Origin: Candidatus Hydrogenedentota bacterium
GTDB lineage: Bacteria > Hydrogenedentota > Hydrogenedentia > Hydrogenedentales > JAEUWI01
Assembly (NCBI GenBank): GCA_016791475.1
Contig: JAEUWI010000008.1
Span: forward strand, 112,529 to 176,528
Reading direction: 5' to 3'
Length of the DNA: 64,000 nt
Both the position numbers and the translations under genes were made by a program. Under the pieces are notes generated by a model. The model was not told the DNA's origin and did not search any database. It saw only the letters and a list, made by a program, of their open reading frames with translations. Positions 41,995-50,085 of this stretch are shown here, piece by piece (within the stretch, counting starts at the first letter, position 1; the number at the start of each line of letters is the position of its first letter).

Positions 41995-42960
41995 CTATTT
42001 CACCTTGTCGCGGCGTTCTTTCAACTCACGCCATGTCGTCAAGATGATTCCCTCGTCTTTCACGAGCTGAATAATCTCCGGGTCCGTCGTCACGTCCAAA
42101 TCCGCCTGGCGCGTCTCGCCCGAGGGCGAGATCGCATCAAAGTTTTCGTCACGGATGGTGCAGTGGACAATGATCTCGGTCACGCCCGGCCTGATCTCCT
42201 TGATCGTCTCCATGAACATCTTCTTCTTCTCTTCAAATGTCTTCCAACTGTAGGATTGTCCCGTGGCGTCGTCGATGACCGGCAGACCCGCCGCCCAGAC
42301 CTTCTCGTGAAGCGCTTCGGCGGTGAGCGTCTGGGCGAGGTCGCCCTCGTACTTGGTCATGAGATAGCCGTTTGGCCCCGTGATCAGCATGGGGATCTTG
42401 TACTCGATGCCCACCTTCACGTAGCGCTTGTAGAACTCCAGATTGGAAAAGAGCGTTCCCATGTGGGAGTCCATGTGGGTCACGATGAGCCCCATCTCCA
42501 GCGCCTTGTCGATCTGTGCGCGGATCTCCCGCTCCACATCGTCCGGCGTGCCGTGCTGATTCACCAGGCCGACATTGTCCCAGAGACATCCCTGCTTGTC
42601 CACCAGCGTCGGCACCGCCGGCTTGCCCGCCACGGGCCCCCAGCGGTAGTGGTCCCACTCCGAGGTCAATGTGAGGTGCAGGCCGTTGTCGGTGTCGGGG
42701 CTGGTTTCCAGAAAGGCGTGCCATCCGGGGACCCAGGGTGTGGGCATCATGGTGCTCGTGGAGGTGACCACCCCTTCCTTCAGGGACTTGATGGTGCCCT
42801 GGTTGGTTTGGTGGCTCATGCCGAGGTCGTCGCTGTGGAATATGACGACCCGTGCGCCTTCGGGCCAGCCAAGACGTTCGGCATAGGTTTTTTCGGCGCT
42901 TTGTCCATCGATGGCGAAAAGCAGGAAGAGCGGGGCGAGCGCCAGGCAAGGCTTGAGCAT
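41995..42960 (-). CDS. exported YdjC/ChbG-type carbohydrate deacetylase
   Basis: A 321-residue protein with a signal peptide (MLKPCLALAPLFLLFAIDGQSA). YdjC-family metal motifs are present: the Asp-Asp pair in FHSDDLGMSHQTN, the His in GLHLTLTSEW and the second His in THMDSHMGTLF. ChbG-like enzymes remove acetyl groups from chitooligosaccharides in the cytosol, so the export signal here suggests action on extracellular or periplasmic glycans. ATG 42960 is chosen because CGGAG precedes it and the signal peptide follows directly; the frame extends further upstream without such support. Confidence 0.88.
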   Translation of the reverse strand: MLKPCLALAPLFLLFAIDGQSAEKTYAERLGWPEGARVVIFHSDDLGMSHQTNQGTIKSLKEGVVTSTSTMMPTPWVPGWHAFLETSPDTDNGLHLTLTSEWDHYRWGPVAGKPAVPTLVDKQGCLWDNVGLVNQHGTPDDVEREIRAQIDKALEMGLIVTHMDSHMGTLFSNLEFYKRYVKVGIEYKIPMLITGPNGYLMTKYEGDLAQTLTAEALHEKVWAAGLPVIDDATGQSYSWKTFEEKKKMFMETIKEIRPGVTEIIVHCTIRDENFDAISPSGETRQADLDVTTDPEIIQLVKDEGIILTTWRELKERRDKVK

Positions 42961-43185
42961 GAATGGTATTCTCCGTGTGAGTACATGGTTTGATGGGGCC
43001 CCCGGCGGGGCGGAGAGGGCTATTGTAGCAGATCGCGGCGCGCGGGGGGCGACCCGATAGAATCGGTGTGTAATGTCCGTCTGAATTGGCGTTCGGGCTT
43101 TAAAAGCGGGGCTTCCTGAAAATGGCCCCGGCCGTCTACTGAGAGTTTCGCAAAGGTGTGGATACTGCAACAAAGCATAAAGGGG
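42961..43185. other. intergenic region without recognised features
   Basis: This lies between the divergent deacetylase and pseudopilin genes. It should hold the deacetylase promoter, but I see no clear elements or gene. Confidence 0.5.
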
Positions 43186-43214
43186 TTGACAAACGAGATT
43201 TAATTGAATATAAG
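43186..43214 (+). promoter_or_regulatory. strong sigma70-type promoter of the pseudopilin gene
   Basis: TTGACA (43186-43191) and TATAAG (43209-43214) have exactly 17 bp between them, in a locally AT-rich patch. This is the best consensus promoter in the window. Transcription would start near 43221, leaving a ~318-nt leader before the pseudopilin ATG. Confidence 0.8.
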
Positions 43215-43538
43215 AAAGTCATTCGAACGCAATGAGCAATTTGCGCAGGACGCCGGGTGGCAGTTCCGAGCGGTCAGTTGGCGTTCGAGGGAACAGGCGT
43301 GGTTCCCGCAGGGTAGTCGCAGTTTGTGGAGTCGTTTCGTTTTATTCCGTTCTTGCCCCGGCATTTATATTCCATATCCGCCGGTCTGCAATATCCCGGT
43401 GTCGGACCTTCGTCCGATCCGGGGGTCGGTCGTAATGCAACCCACGCTGAACGAAGGGAGGTGCAAGGAGGCATCGGGAGCGATGCCCGGGTCGTGTTTT
43501 TCATTGGCAATCTACGACAACGTTGAGGAAATGCAATT
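43215..43538 (+). other. long structured 5' leader of the pseudopilin mRNA
   Basis: A ~320-nt leader with hairpins, including GTCGGAC-CTTC-GTCCGAT (about 43407-43424) and GGCATCG-GGAG-CGATGCC (43470-43487) followed 9 nt later by five T's. A short coding frame, 43483-43542, ends on the pilin start. I could not match it to a known riboswitch; the GEMM (c-di-GMP) core was sought and not found. Confidence 0.55.
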
Positions 43539-43542
43539 ATGA
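43483..43542 (+). CDS. possible 19-residue leader peptide coupled to the pseudopilin
   Basis: The frame [19 protein letters not shown] ends in a TGA that overlaps the pseudopilin start (ATGA). AAGGAGG lies at 43465-43471, 11 nt before the ATG, and the ATG itself is within the hairpin 43470-43487. Translation of the leader could therefore open the hairpin and hand ribosomes to the pilin gene. This is an inference from arrangement; the peptide has no known family. Confidence 0.35.
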   Translation: MPGSCFSLAIYDNVEEMQL

Positions 43543-44591
43543 TTAAAGCTGTACCCCATAAATACCGCAAAGGCTTTACCCTGATCGAATTGCTGGTGGT
43601 GATTGCAATCATAGGTATCCTTGCGGCCATTCTTCTCCCGGCCCTCGCCCGTGCGCGGGAAGCAGCGCGCCGGGCAAGCTGCCAGAACAATCTGAAGCAG
43701 CATGGCGTCATCTTCAAAATGTTTGCAAATGAGAGCAAGGGTGAAGCGTGGCCCCGCCGCGGCACCCGCTTCTGGAACAACTACAGCAGCGCCGCGGTTG
43801 GCTTTGGCGCTTCGCTGGAACGGGCCTACGAGCTCGAACAGTTGTATCCCGAATACGTTACCGACCTCCAGATCCAGTTCTGCCCCTCGGACGGCGACTA
43901 TCCCCGCTCACAGCAGAAGGATTATACCTGGAGCCCCACGGTTGGTATGAAGCTGCACCGGACCATCGGTACCGGCTGGGATACGTCCAACGATGCCCTG
44001 GTGAAGCAGAAAGTCTCTCCGGCGGGCGGTGGCAGCCAGTACTGCGATCCGGCCCTGTTTAACCCGGCGTTGAACTGCTACTACCACGGCGGCTACTGGT
44101 CCTACAACTACTGGGGCTACATGATTGAAGGCAAGTACTTCAATACGGCCGCCGACTTCACGTGGGTCTTCAGCTCGAACGCGGCCATCGCCGCGCCCCA
44201 GTCTCTCGACTGCCGCGCCGCCGCCTGTACGCAGGGTCGTGGCTGGGTGGCGAACCGCGAACAGCCCGCGGCCTTCACCATGCCTTCGACGGGCCGCGCC
44301 GTGACCATGCTGGCGTTGCGCGAAGGTATCGAGCGCTTCGTTATTACCGACATCAACAATGCGGGCGCCAGCTCTTCCGCCCAGACGGATGCCGCGGTCA
44401 TGTGGGATAACTCCTACACGAACGAAGGCGCCCTTACGGACATGAACAGCTTCAACCACGTTCCCGGCGGCGCGAATGTGCTGTACATGGACGGCCACGT
44501 GGAATGGGCGAAGTATCCCCAGCCCATCGGCAGCAAAGCCTGGATGATGACCCAGGAAGCGCACAAAGACGGTAACTCTCTCGGACCGTGA
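43539..44591 (+). CDS. major-type pseudopilin (DUF1559-like) with H-X9-DG motif
   Basis: A 350-residue prepilin-like protein. After a basic leader ([12 protein letters not shown]) comes the cleavage/methylation site [19 protein letters not shown], the helix [16 protein letters not shown], then a large Tyr/Trp/Asn-rich globular domain with paired cysteines. The C-terminal signature is [19 protein letters not shown]. The block [13 protein letters not shown] is shared with the pilin at 22066. A strong promoter, long leader and efficient terminator (44642-44674) mark it as an independently and probably highly expressed unit. It is likely a main pseudopilus or surface-fibre subunit. An ankyrin lipoprotein gene follows. 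Confidence 0.92.
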   Translation: MIKAVPHKYRKGFTLIELLVVIAIIGILAAILLPALARAREAARRASCQNNLKQHGVIFKMFANESKGEAWPRRGTRFWNNYSSAAVGFGASLERAYELEQLYPEYVTDLQIQFCPSDGDYPRSQQKDYTWSPTVGMKLHRTIGTGWDTSNDALVKQKVSPAGGGSQYCDPALFNPALNCYYHGGYWSYNYWGYMIEGKYFNTAADFTWVFSSNAAIAAPQSLDCRAAACTQGRGWVANREQPAAFTMPSTGRAVTMLALREGIERFVITDINNAGASSSAQTDAAVMWDNSYTNEGALTDMNSFNHVPGGANVLYMDGHVEWAKYPQPIGSKAWMMTQEAHKDGNSLGP

Positions 44592-44641
44592 TCCCGTTAT
44601 GCGCCTTTGTGGCGCGCAACGTCTGAACACCTCTAAACGAC

Positions 44642-44674
44642 ATTGGGAGGGCTGCAAAGCCCTCCCAATCTTAT
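44642..44674 (+). terminator. intrinsic terminator after the pseudopilin gene
   Basis: A perfect 12-bp stem ATTGGGAGGGCT / AGCCCTCCCAAT with a GCAA tetraloop (44642-44669) is followed by CTTAT. It starts 51 nt after the stop codon. The T-tract is weak but the stem is the strongest nearby. Confidence 0.8.
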
Positions 44675-44727
44675 ACATTGGGTCCACCTGCCTTTATCCG
44701 TTCAACGTATTATCCGGAGTATCCAAG

Positions 44728-45117
44728 ATGAGTCTGGGTCGTTCTGCTATATTGATGTATGTTCTCGCCGTCACGGCGCTCCTCGCGGGGTGCATGGACA
44801 AGAGCCTGCCGCCGCCCCCCGAAGGTATGGGCGATCTCCGGGATGACTTTGCCCAGGCCATTTCGGCGGGGGACGAGGCGAAAGTAAATGAACTGCTGAA
44901 TACGGAGCCTCTGTTATTGAACGAGCCACTTCCGGTGGGCTCACAATACCCCCTGCACGTCGCAGCGGCCTCCGGGAATGCCGCCATGGTGAAGTTGCTC
45001 CTGGACAAGGGAGCCATCCCCGCCGTGCAGAATGACGAAGGGGAGTATCCCGTTGATAAAGGGCGCGCCGCCGGGCTGGGCGAGGACGTTCTAGCGCTGC
45101 TGCAGCCCGCCCAGTAA
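44728..45117 (+). CDS. small ankyrin-repeat lipoprotein
   Basis: A 129-residue lipoprotein with lipobox LLAGC (near residue 18). After a Pro-rich spacer (KSLPPPPEG) there are about three ankyrin repeats, the clearest being SQYPLHVAAASGNAAMVKLLLDKGA. It should sit on a periplasmic membrane face and bind a protein partner. It follows a pseudopilin gene and its terminator by about 50 nt, just as the other ankyrin lipoprotein of the window abuts the other pseudopilin gene. ATG 44728 is preferred because the hydrophobic signal follows directly. Confidence 0.82.
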   Translation: MSLGRSAILMYVLAVTALLAGCMDKSLPPPPEGMGDLRDDFAQAISAGDEAKVNELLNTEPLLLNEPLPVGSQYPLHVAAASGNAAMVKLLLDKGAIPAVQNDEGEYPVDKGRAAGLGEDVLALLQPAQ

Positions 45118-45183
45118 CCGCTTACACTATCTCGCAGTTTGAAGCCCTCCACCGTGCAACGTCTGTTGCCTTTGGGGGGCGTT

Positions 45184-47346
45184 TTATTGCGTGATTTCAG
45201 ACTCCCGTTCGGGCTCAAGCGCCGCAACAGCGTCCAGACTCACGCGCGCCACGTAGGTCCAGGGATCTTTCGTGGCCGCCTTCAACGCATCCAGCGCGGG
45301 CAGCGCGTCTTTTCCCAGATCGCGGAGCGCAATGGCGGCATGAAGCCGCACGCTCTGGCTGGGGTCGGCGAGCCCGGCGATCAGCACGGGTAAGGCGAGG
45401 TCACTCTTTTCCCCATCATGCACCGCCTGGGCCGCCGCAATGCGAACCACCGGGCTGGGATCATCAAGAAGGCGGAGCAGTTCCGATTGGTCCTCGCTCG
45501 TCGACCATCCCCGCCGATGCAGACTGACGACGGCCCAATAGCGGTCGGCGGCGACCGAAGATCCAAGGAACCGACGCGCGAAATCCGCAATAGGCTTGCG
45601 CGACTGTTCGCAACGCCACGGGTTAAGCAGCGGGCAGGATTGAAAGCCGCTCTGCAACGAGGCGTTCCACTCGTCAACCCGTTGTGTGGGTGGTCCGAAC
45701 ACACCGATGGACTGAGGCGCAAAAGTCACCGCCTCGCTGTCTTCGAAGCCGATCCGGCAGGCGACCGCGAGAAGACCGTCGCCGAGCGCGAAATCCAGCG
45801 GCGTGGTGTATAACCGCCAGCCACTGGATTCTCCCTTCAACCGATATAACACGGAAGATCCCGGCGTCCCCGAAGCCAGGGCAAGACCCGTCGGCGTCTC
45901 CCACAAAGCCGGCCGGGCGCATCGCGGCGCCCTGCCTCCGGGCCATTTCAACGCGTCCATTTCAGGCTCGGGCAAGTACCCCAAATCCTTCGTTTCATGC
46001 GCCCATTCGAGGTGAACCTTTCGCAGCCGTTGGAGCTCTCCCTCAAATGCCGGATCTCCGGCAAGATTGTTGATCTCGTGGGGATCGGCGTCGAGGTCAT
46101 ACAGCTCCTCCTCCGGCTTCGTTCCGGCGAACCACAGCGACTGCACGGCGTCCAGTTTCCCCTCCCCATGCAGTCGGCGAAGATCCTGCGCCATGGGCAT
46201 CTGGTCCATGTATTCGATGCGCTGCGCGTAGGTCAGCCAGGGCATGTAGTTTCGGAAATAACGGAAGCGCTTGTCGCGAACGGTACGGATGCAGTCATAG
46301 GCCTCGTCCATCCGGTCCCGCGCGCCAAAAACATACTCGCGGGGTGGAGCCGTTTCCTTGCCGAGAAAGGCCTGCCCCTGGAAGTGCCCCGGAAGCGCAA
46401 CCCCCGCGATCGAAAGAATGGTCGGCGCAAAATCAATGAAGCTCACAAGCCGGTCCGTGTTGCCGGGAGCCAGCGAATCCGGCGCATCGGGACATACCCA
46501 GGCGCGGTACTTTTCCGGCACGTGAACCAGCAGCGGAACCCGCGTGCCCGAATCATAGAGCCAGCGCTTGCACCGCGTGAGGCCACGGCCGTGATCGCCC
46601 CAGAACCAAATGATAGTGTCTTCCGCCAGGCCCGCCGCTTCCAACTCCGCCAGCGCCTCCCCCACTTCCCGATCCATGAGGGTGATCAAGTCGTGATACT
46701 GGGCCCAGTCCTTTCGGGTCGCCGGCGTGTCGGCGTGGTAGGGTGGCAGGGTGACGCCCGCCGGATCATGCCGCAGGTCGCCCAGGGCCTCAATCTGGGC
46801 AAGCCGCTCGGGATCGCGACTCCGCACCTGTCCTTCATGGGTCGTCACAGAATTAAAGACCGAGAAGAAGGGTGCGCCCTCAGGACGGTTTTTCCAATGC
46901 GCTTTCTTGCTGTTCTCGTCCCAGGCGCTCAAGGGGGGCTCGAACTGATAGTCCGTCTTGCTGTTGTTCGTACAGTAATAGCCCGCGGCCCGCAAATACT
47001 CTGGAAAGCATTTCACGCCCGCCGGGGGAATACCGGAGCAACGCATGTGCTGGGTCCCGATGGTGGTCGGGTACATCCCCGTGATGAGGCCGGAACGGCT
47101 CGGGGCGCACACGCCCGCATGAGAAAAGGCGCGATCATAACGAATCGCGCGCTTCGCGAAAGCGTCCAGATTCGGCGTGGTCGCATAGGTATCGCCATAA
47201 CAGCCGAGATCCGGGCTCAGGTCTTCCGCGCTCAACCACAGGATATTCGGCGGCTTGAGGGGCGCCTCCTGGGCGTGGAGCTCGCCGCTGCCCGCGAGCA
47301 GCGCGGCGGATGCAATTCCAGATTTCAAGAACGTACGACGGCGCAT
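45184..47346 (-). CDS. TAT-exported sulfatase with C-terminal HEAT repeats
   Basis: A 720-residue type I sulfatase. The TAT signal is MRRRTFLKSGIASAALLAG, the metal-binding start NILWLSAEDLSPDLGCYGD, and the formylglycine site C-A-P-S-R has Cys80 (AGVCAPSRSGLITGMYP). WFWGDHGRGLTRCKRWLYDSG supplies the second metal region. After about residue 480, an accessory segment is followed by HEAT-like repeats (DDPSPVVRIAAAQAVHDG, ADPSQSVRLHAAIALRDLG). It probably desulfates a polysaccharide; no maturase gene is in the window. ATG 47346 is chosen since the TAT motif starts there. Confidence 0.92.
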   Translation of the reverse strand: MRRRTFLKSGIASAALLAGSGELHAQEAPLKPPNILWLSAEDLSPDLGCYGDTYATTPNLDAFAKRAIRYDRAFSHAGVCAPSRSGLITGMYPTTIGTQHMRCSGIPPAGVKCFPEYLRAAGYYCTNNSKTDYQFEPPLSAWDENSKKAHWKNRPEGAPFFSVFNSVTTHEGQVRSRDPERLAQIEALGDLRHDPAGVTLPPYHADTPATRKDWAQYHDLITLMDREVGEALAELEAAGLAEDTIIWFWGDHGRGLTRCKRWLYDSGTRVPLLVHVPEKYRAWVCPDAPDSLAPGNTDRLVSFIDFAPTILSIAGVALPGHFQGQAFLGKETAPPREYVFGARDRMDEAYDCIRTVRDKRFRYFRNYMPWLTYAQRIEYMDQMPMAQDLRRLHGEGKLDAVQSLWFAGTKPEEELYDLDADPHEINNLAGDPAFEGELQRLRKVHLEWAHETKDLGYLPEPEMDALKWPGGRAPRCARPALWETPTGLALASGTPGSSVLYRLKGESSGWRLYTTPLDFALGDGLLAVACRIGFEDSEAVTFAPQSIGVFGPPTQRVDEWNASLQSGFQSCPLLNPWRCEQSRKPIADFARRFLGSSVAADRYWAVVSLHRRGWSTSEDQSELLRLLDDPSPVVRIAAAQAVHDGEKSDLALPVLIAGLADPSQSVRLHAAIALRDLGKDALPALDALKAATKDPWTYVARVSLDAVAALEPERESEITQ

Positions 47347-47527
47347 GGGTAAGTTCCCCGCAGGTTGTCGATCAACTTCGGTCCCGTATCGTACCACGAT
47401 CCGCCACTCTCCTCTTCATCAGGAACAATCATTCCACCAGAGAATGGTCGACACTGTCTTTCACCACTATGGTACTACAACAAACTCAGAGGGAGACCGT
47501 GATGTGGGCGCGCGCTCCTCGTTATTC

Positions 47528-47556
47528 TTGACCTCCCGACCCCACGCTGATAAACT
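47528..47556 (+). promoter_or_regulatory. candidate promoter of a small RNA
   Basis: TTGACC (47528-47533) and TAAACT (47551-47556) are spaced by 17 bp in the gap between two minus-strand genes. No plus-strand coding sequence follows, but an intrinsic terminator does at 47601-47634. Confidence 0.5.
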
Positions 47557-47562
47557 AGAGCC

Positions 47563-47634
47563 AATCCAGTTATCTGGAGGTGGAAGGCATTGCCTTCGAA
47601 GGCTCCCAGGGTTTATCCCCGGGGGGCCTTTTTT
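47563..47634 (+). ncRNA. candidate ~72-nt small RNA
   Basis: It lies between a sigma70-like promoter and a canonical terminator on the plus strand. The predicted RNA has a CCAG-TTAT-CTGG hairpin, then a GCCTTCGAAGGC palindrome, then the terminator. No protein is encoded. Its 3' end runs to within 2 nt of the DUF3800 stop codon, on the opposite strand. It does not match tRNA, SRP RNA or 6S RNA as far as I can judge. Confidence 0.45.
47601..47634 (+). terminator. intrinsic terminator
   Basis: The stem GGCTCCCAGGG / CCCCGGGGGGCC (one G-T pair and one mismatch) with loop TTTAT is followed immediately by six T's. It is oriented on the plus strand, although both flanking genes are on the minus strand. 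Confidence 0.8.
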
Positions 47635-48415
47635 ATGGTAGCCATTTGATCCCCCACCCCTCAATCTCACCTCTGCTTGAACGGTCATATTTTGATGCCC
47701 GCAGGATATCGGTCAATTTTCCTCCGAAATTTGTGGGCCGGGGCTGCCCGTCGTATTGGGCTCTTAAGAAGCTGTAGGACGGGTGCGCCAGCAGATCGGC
47801 CAATTTAAGCCCGGCGATATTGTTCGATTTCGGCTTCACTTTGAGTTCGATCGACGTAAGCGGGCCCCGAATTTGCGATGCATCCATGAAGCTCGTCCCC
47901 TGTTCCAGCAGCCCCCGAAAGGACTTCTTGAGTCGCATGTCTTCTTTCCCGCCGCGGGATTCCGCCATCACGTCTCCGGTCCCCCCTCGACGTGTAAGCC
48001 AGCGGGTGTAGCGCTCTACGAGCATGGCGAGGCAATAGTGATAGGGCTCATATTTCCAGACCGTATACTTCTCGCCGTGGGCCTGCTTGTCAATCACCAC
48101 GGTGACCACGGTGTACTCCAGTTCATGCAGGAGCTTCAGGAGGTCCCCATTGAAGCTCGCCTCGACGATCGGATCCCGAAGAGCCCCGAAAGGCTCCCGC
48201 TTATTGACCAATTCCTTCCGGTGAAGCACCAGAGGTTCATCGGGATGAGATTCAAAGTACCTTGATTTGAGGCCCTCAAGGCGCTGGAACACATCGGTCC
48301 GTACATGCTCCAACTCCATGATCACACCCGTAAGGCTTAGGAAGCGATGGTTGGGGTTGCTCGAAGATTTCATGTCCGAGGTGCCAACCTCGTCGATATA
48401 CATTCGATATTTCAT
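47633..48415 (-). CDS. DUF3800 domain protein
   Basis: A 260-residue protein with the DUF3800 signature: the N-terminal YIDEVGTS (a predicted RNase-H-like acidic site), FLSLTGVIME, then LVLHRKELVNKREPF and a C-terminal GLKLADLLAHPSYSFL with the conserved Asp. Family members are thought to be nucleases or transposon-associated proteins, and some lie in defence islands. None of its neighbours here is a recognised defence gene. No partner is obvious; the gene is monocistronic with a candidate sRNA converging on its 3' end. Confidence 0.82.
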   Translation of the reverse strand: MKYRMYIDEVGTSDMKSSSNPNHRFLSLTGVIMELEHVRTDVFQRLEGLKSRYFESHPDEPLVLHRKELVNKREPFGALRDPIVEASFNGDLLKLLHELEYTVVTVVIDKQAHGEKYTVWKYEPYHYCLAMLVERYTRWLTRRGGTGDVMAESRGGKEDMRLKKSFRGLLEQGTSFMDASQIRGPLTSIELKVKPKSNNIAGLKLADLLAHPSYSFLRAQYDGQPRPTNFGGKLTDILRASKYDRSSRGEIEGWGIKWLP

Positions 48416-48557
48416 TGCCCCAACTTTCCGTCAGCGTCGATAATTCAGACCCATTAAGCTGCGAGAATCTGCAGAGCTATGTGGTTCCGCCCCATCGGTT
48501 GCGACCAACGACTGCTCGAAGTAACCCATCATCACTCAGTGCCGGCATTCAACGCGA

Positions 48558-48923
48558 CTATTGCCCTTCCGGATAGCCTTCAAGGAACAGATTCTTCAAG
48601 CCCTGCACGCGGGCCTCCGTCGCCGTGGTCATGGTGTTAACTTTCACCATGCCCGCGATGCTGCCACCTTCATAAAGCGATGCCGCAAACTCCGCCTCCT
48701 TGTCGCGGAAGGTAATCCAGAGCTTCTGCACTTCCTTCAGTCGCGCCTGCTCCTCCTCGGTGAGCGTTTCGCGGAGTTGCTTGTAGACCTTATTGAGCTC
48801 GGCATCGGCCTTTTCCAGCGCCGCCCCGGCATCCTTTTCCATGTCCGCCGTGGTCTGGGCGAATGCAAAGGCCGCGGCCACGATACCCACTACCAGTGCG
48901 CCGGCAACAACTTTCTGTACCAC
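48558..48923 (-). CDS. LprI-like (DUF1311) exported protein
   Basis: A 121-residue exported protein with a signal peptide (VVAGALVVGIVAAAFAFAQ). It is a helical protein matching the lysozyme-inhibitor LprI/DUF1311 type: ADAELNKVYKQLRETLTEEE, LKEVQKLWITFRDKEAEFAA and TMTTATEARVQGLKNLF. Homologues inhibit host lysozyme in mycobacteria, but many are of unknown periplasmic function. The family's usual cysteines are absent here, so the activity may differ. It lies close to a small membrane protein gene on the same strand (31 nt), probably in an operon. Confidence 0.82.
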   Translation of the reverse strand: MVQKVVAGALVVGIVAAAFAFAQTTADMEKDAGAALEKADAELNKVYKQLRETLTEEEQARLKEVQKLWITFRDKEAEFAASLYEGGSIAGMVKVNTMTTATEARVQGLKNLFLEGYPEGQ

Positions 48924-48954
48924 CGTTCCTCCTTGCGACTTGACGTCGCGGTGT

Positions 48955-49242
48955 TCACCTTTCAGGTTCCAATTCGATTTCGATGCCCCCTGTGTACCGG
49001 GCTACGAAGTTGTAGACCAAGCAGATGATAATGCCTCCGATGAACGCAAATACGCCATAAAGCACGGGCATGATAAACATGGCCGCGAGTCCCGACAGAA
49101 TGCTCTCGCCTTGACCGAGCAGCAGACCGGTGAGCAGGAGAACCAATCCGAGCGGCACACCGATGACGACCGTCACGGCGAAGTAAAGCGCCGCAACTAC
49201 CTTTGCCGTCCGCACGACTCCAAAACGCTTGACTCTCACCAT
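48955..49242 (-). CDS. small membrane protein (DUF3566-like)
   Basis: A 95-residue inner-membrane protein. It starts with a conserved-looking VKRFGVVRTAKVVAALYF, has two or three hydrophobic helices (TVVIGVPLGLVLLLTGLLLG, MFIMPVLYGVFAFIGGIIIC) and ends VYNFVARYTGGIEIELEPE. This pattern resembles a widespread family of small transmembrane proteins sometimes annotated DUF3566; function unknown. It lies between a RibD-type reductase gene (49 nt) and the LprI-like gene, all on the minus strand. Confidence 0.65.
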   Translation of the reverse strand: MVRVKRFGVVRTAKVVAALYFAVTVVIGVPLGLVLLLTGLLLGQGESILSGLAAMFIMPVLYGVFAFIGGIIICLVYNFVARYTGGIEIELEPER

Positions 49243-49291
49243 GATGACGCCCTTTCGCTGAACCTTGACCGACCCGAGTGCCCTGAGCCCC

Positions 49292-49828
49292 TTACGAGGC
49301 CGTCACCCGGTATTCGTTGATCTGCACGCCGTGGTCGCAGGCGATCGAGCGGACGAGATCGAGGCGCGCCGTTTTTGGTGAGTTGCCGAAAAGCGGCGCA
49401 CCGCCGCCCAGTATGACGGGGTTCACGCGCAGCTTCAACACGTCGATCAGGCCGCTCTCGAGCAGCCAGCCCGCGAAGGGGCCGCCGCCGCAGAGGTAGA
49501 TGTCCCGCCCGGCGCCTTCTTTGAGTAACGCGACCGCTTCCGGAGTAGGCGGGAGCACCTTTACATCGGGATGGGCTTCGTCAAAGGTGAGGGAATTGGA
49601 AAAGATGAAGTGTTTCATGTTCTCACAGGCGGGCTGGCCCGGCCGGAGTCCGTAGCCGTAGCCGAACTCGTAGGTCTGCCGGCACATGATGACCGTGTCG
49701 AAGCATTCCATTTCCCGTCGATAGTGCTCGGAGACCGAACCTTTCTTCACGAACATGCTGATGTCGCCGTTTCTTCCCGCGATATACCCATCCAGCGAGC
49801 ACGCCGCGTAATACACCACTCTTTTCAT
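49292..49828 (-). CDS. dihydrofolate reductase family protein (RibD C-terminal-like)
   Basis: A 178-residue NADPH-dependent reductase of the RibD_C/YyaP type. KRVVYYAACSLDGYIAGRNG is the conserved start, VIMCRQTYEFGYG the cofactor strand, and IYLCGGGPFAGWLLESGLID the nucleotide-binding loop, ending LKLRVNPVILGGGAPLFG. Such stand-alone proteins are related to riboflavin-pathway reductases, but most are uncharacterised. ATG 49828 is chosen because GAGGTG precedes it. The upstream region to 50085 holds no further gene. Confidence 0.88.
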   Translation of the reverse strand: MKRVVYYAACSLDGYIAGRNGDISMFVKKGSVSEHYRREMECFDTVIMCRQTYEFGYGYGLRPGQPACENMKHFIFSNSLTFDEAHPDVKVLPPTPEAVALLKEGAGRDIYLCGGGPFAGWLLESGLIDVLKLRVNPVILGGGAPLFGNSPKTARLDLVRSIACDHGVQINEYRVTAS

Positions 49829-50085
49829 CGGGCACCTCATTCACTGCCTTGCCCGCACGCAGCCACGCGCGGATACCACCGGAATCTGTGTCCCTATCCT
49901 ACCCGAATCGCGATTAAAATGACATCTCTGTTCTCTACTAGCAATTACATGCCAATAACGTGCGAACGCTGTGGCGCGACGCGGGCGGGGTTGACCGTTC
50001 CGGGCCATGGCGCCGCGAAACGACTTTCAAACCCAATGGGTCTTGTCGTATAGTATTGGAAACTCTTACCAGAAAGGCCCGACAC

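Noticed and set aside
43215..43538. cyclic di-GMP (GEMM) riboswitch before the pseudopilin
   Set aside because: I could not find the conserved core sequences of GEMM-I; only generic hairpins are visible.
43204..43542. 112-codon gene upstream of the pseudopilin
   Set aside because: Its start lies in the promoter spacer, upstream of the predicted transcription start, and the sequence has no protein-like features; only the last 19 codons are kept as a possible leader.
47563..47634. tRNA, SRP RNA or 6S RNA
   Set aside because: A T-arm-like GGGTTTATCCC is present, but no matching acceptor or anticodon arms, nor the SRP tetraloop motif.
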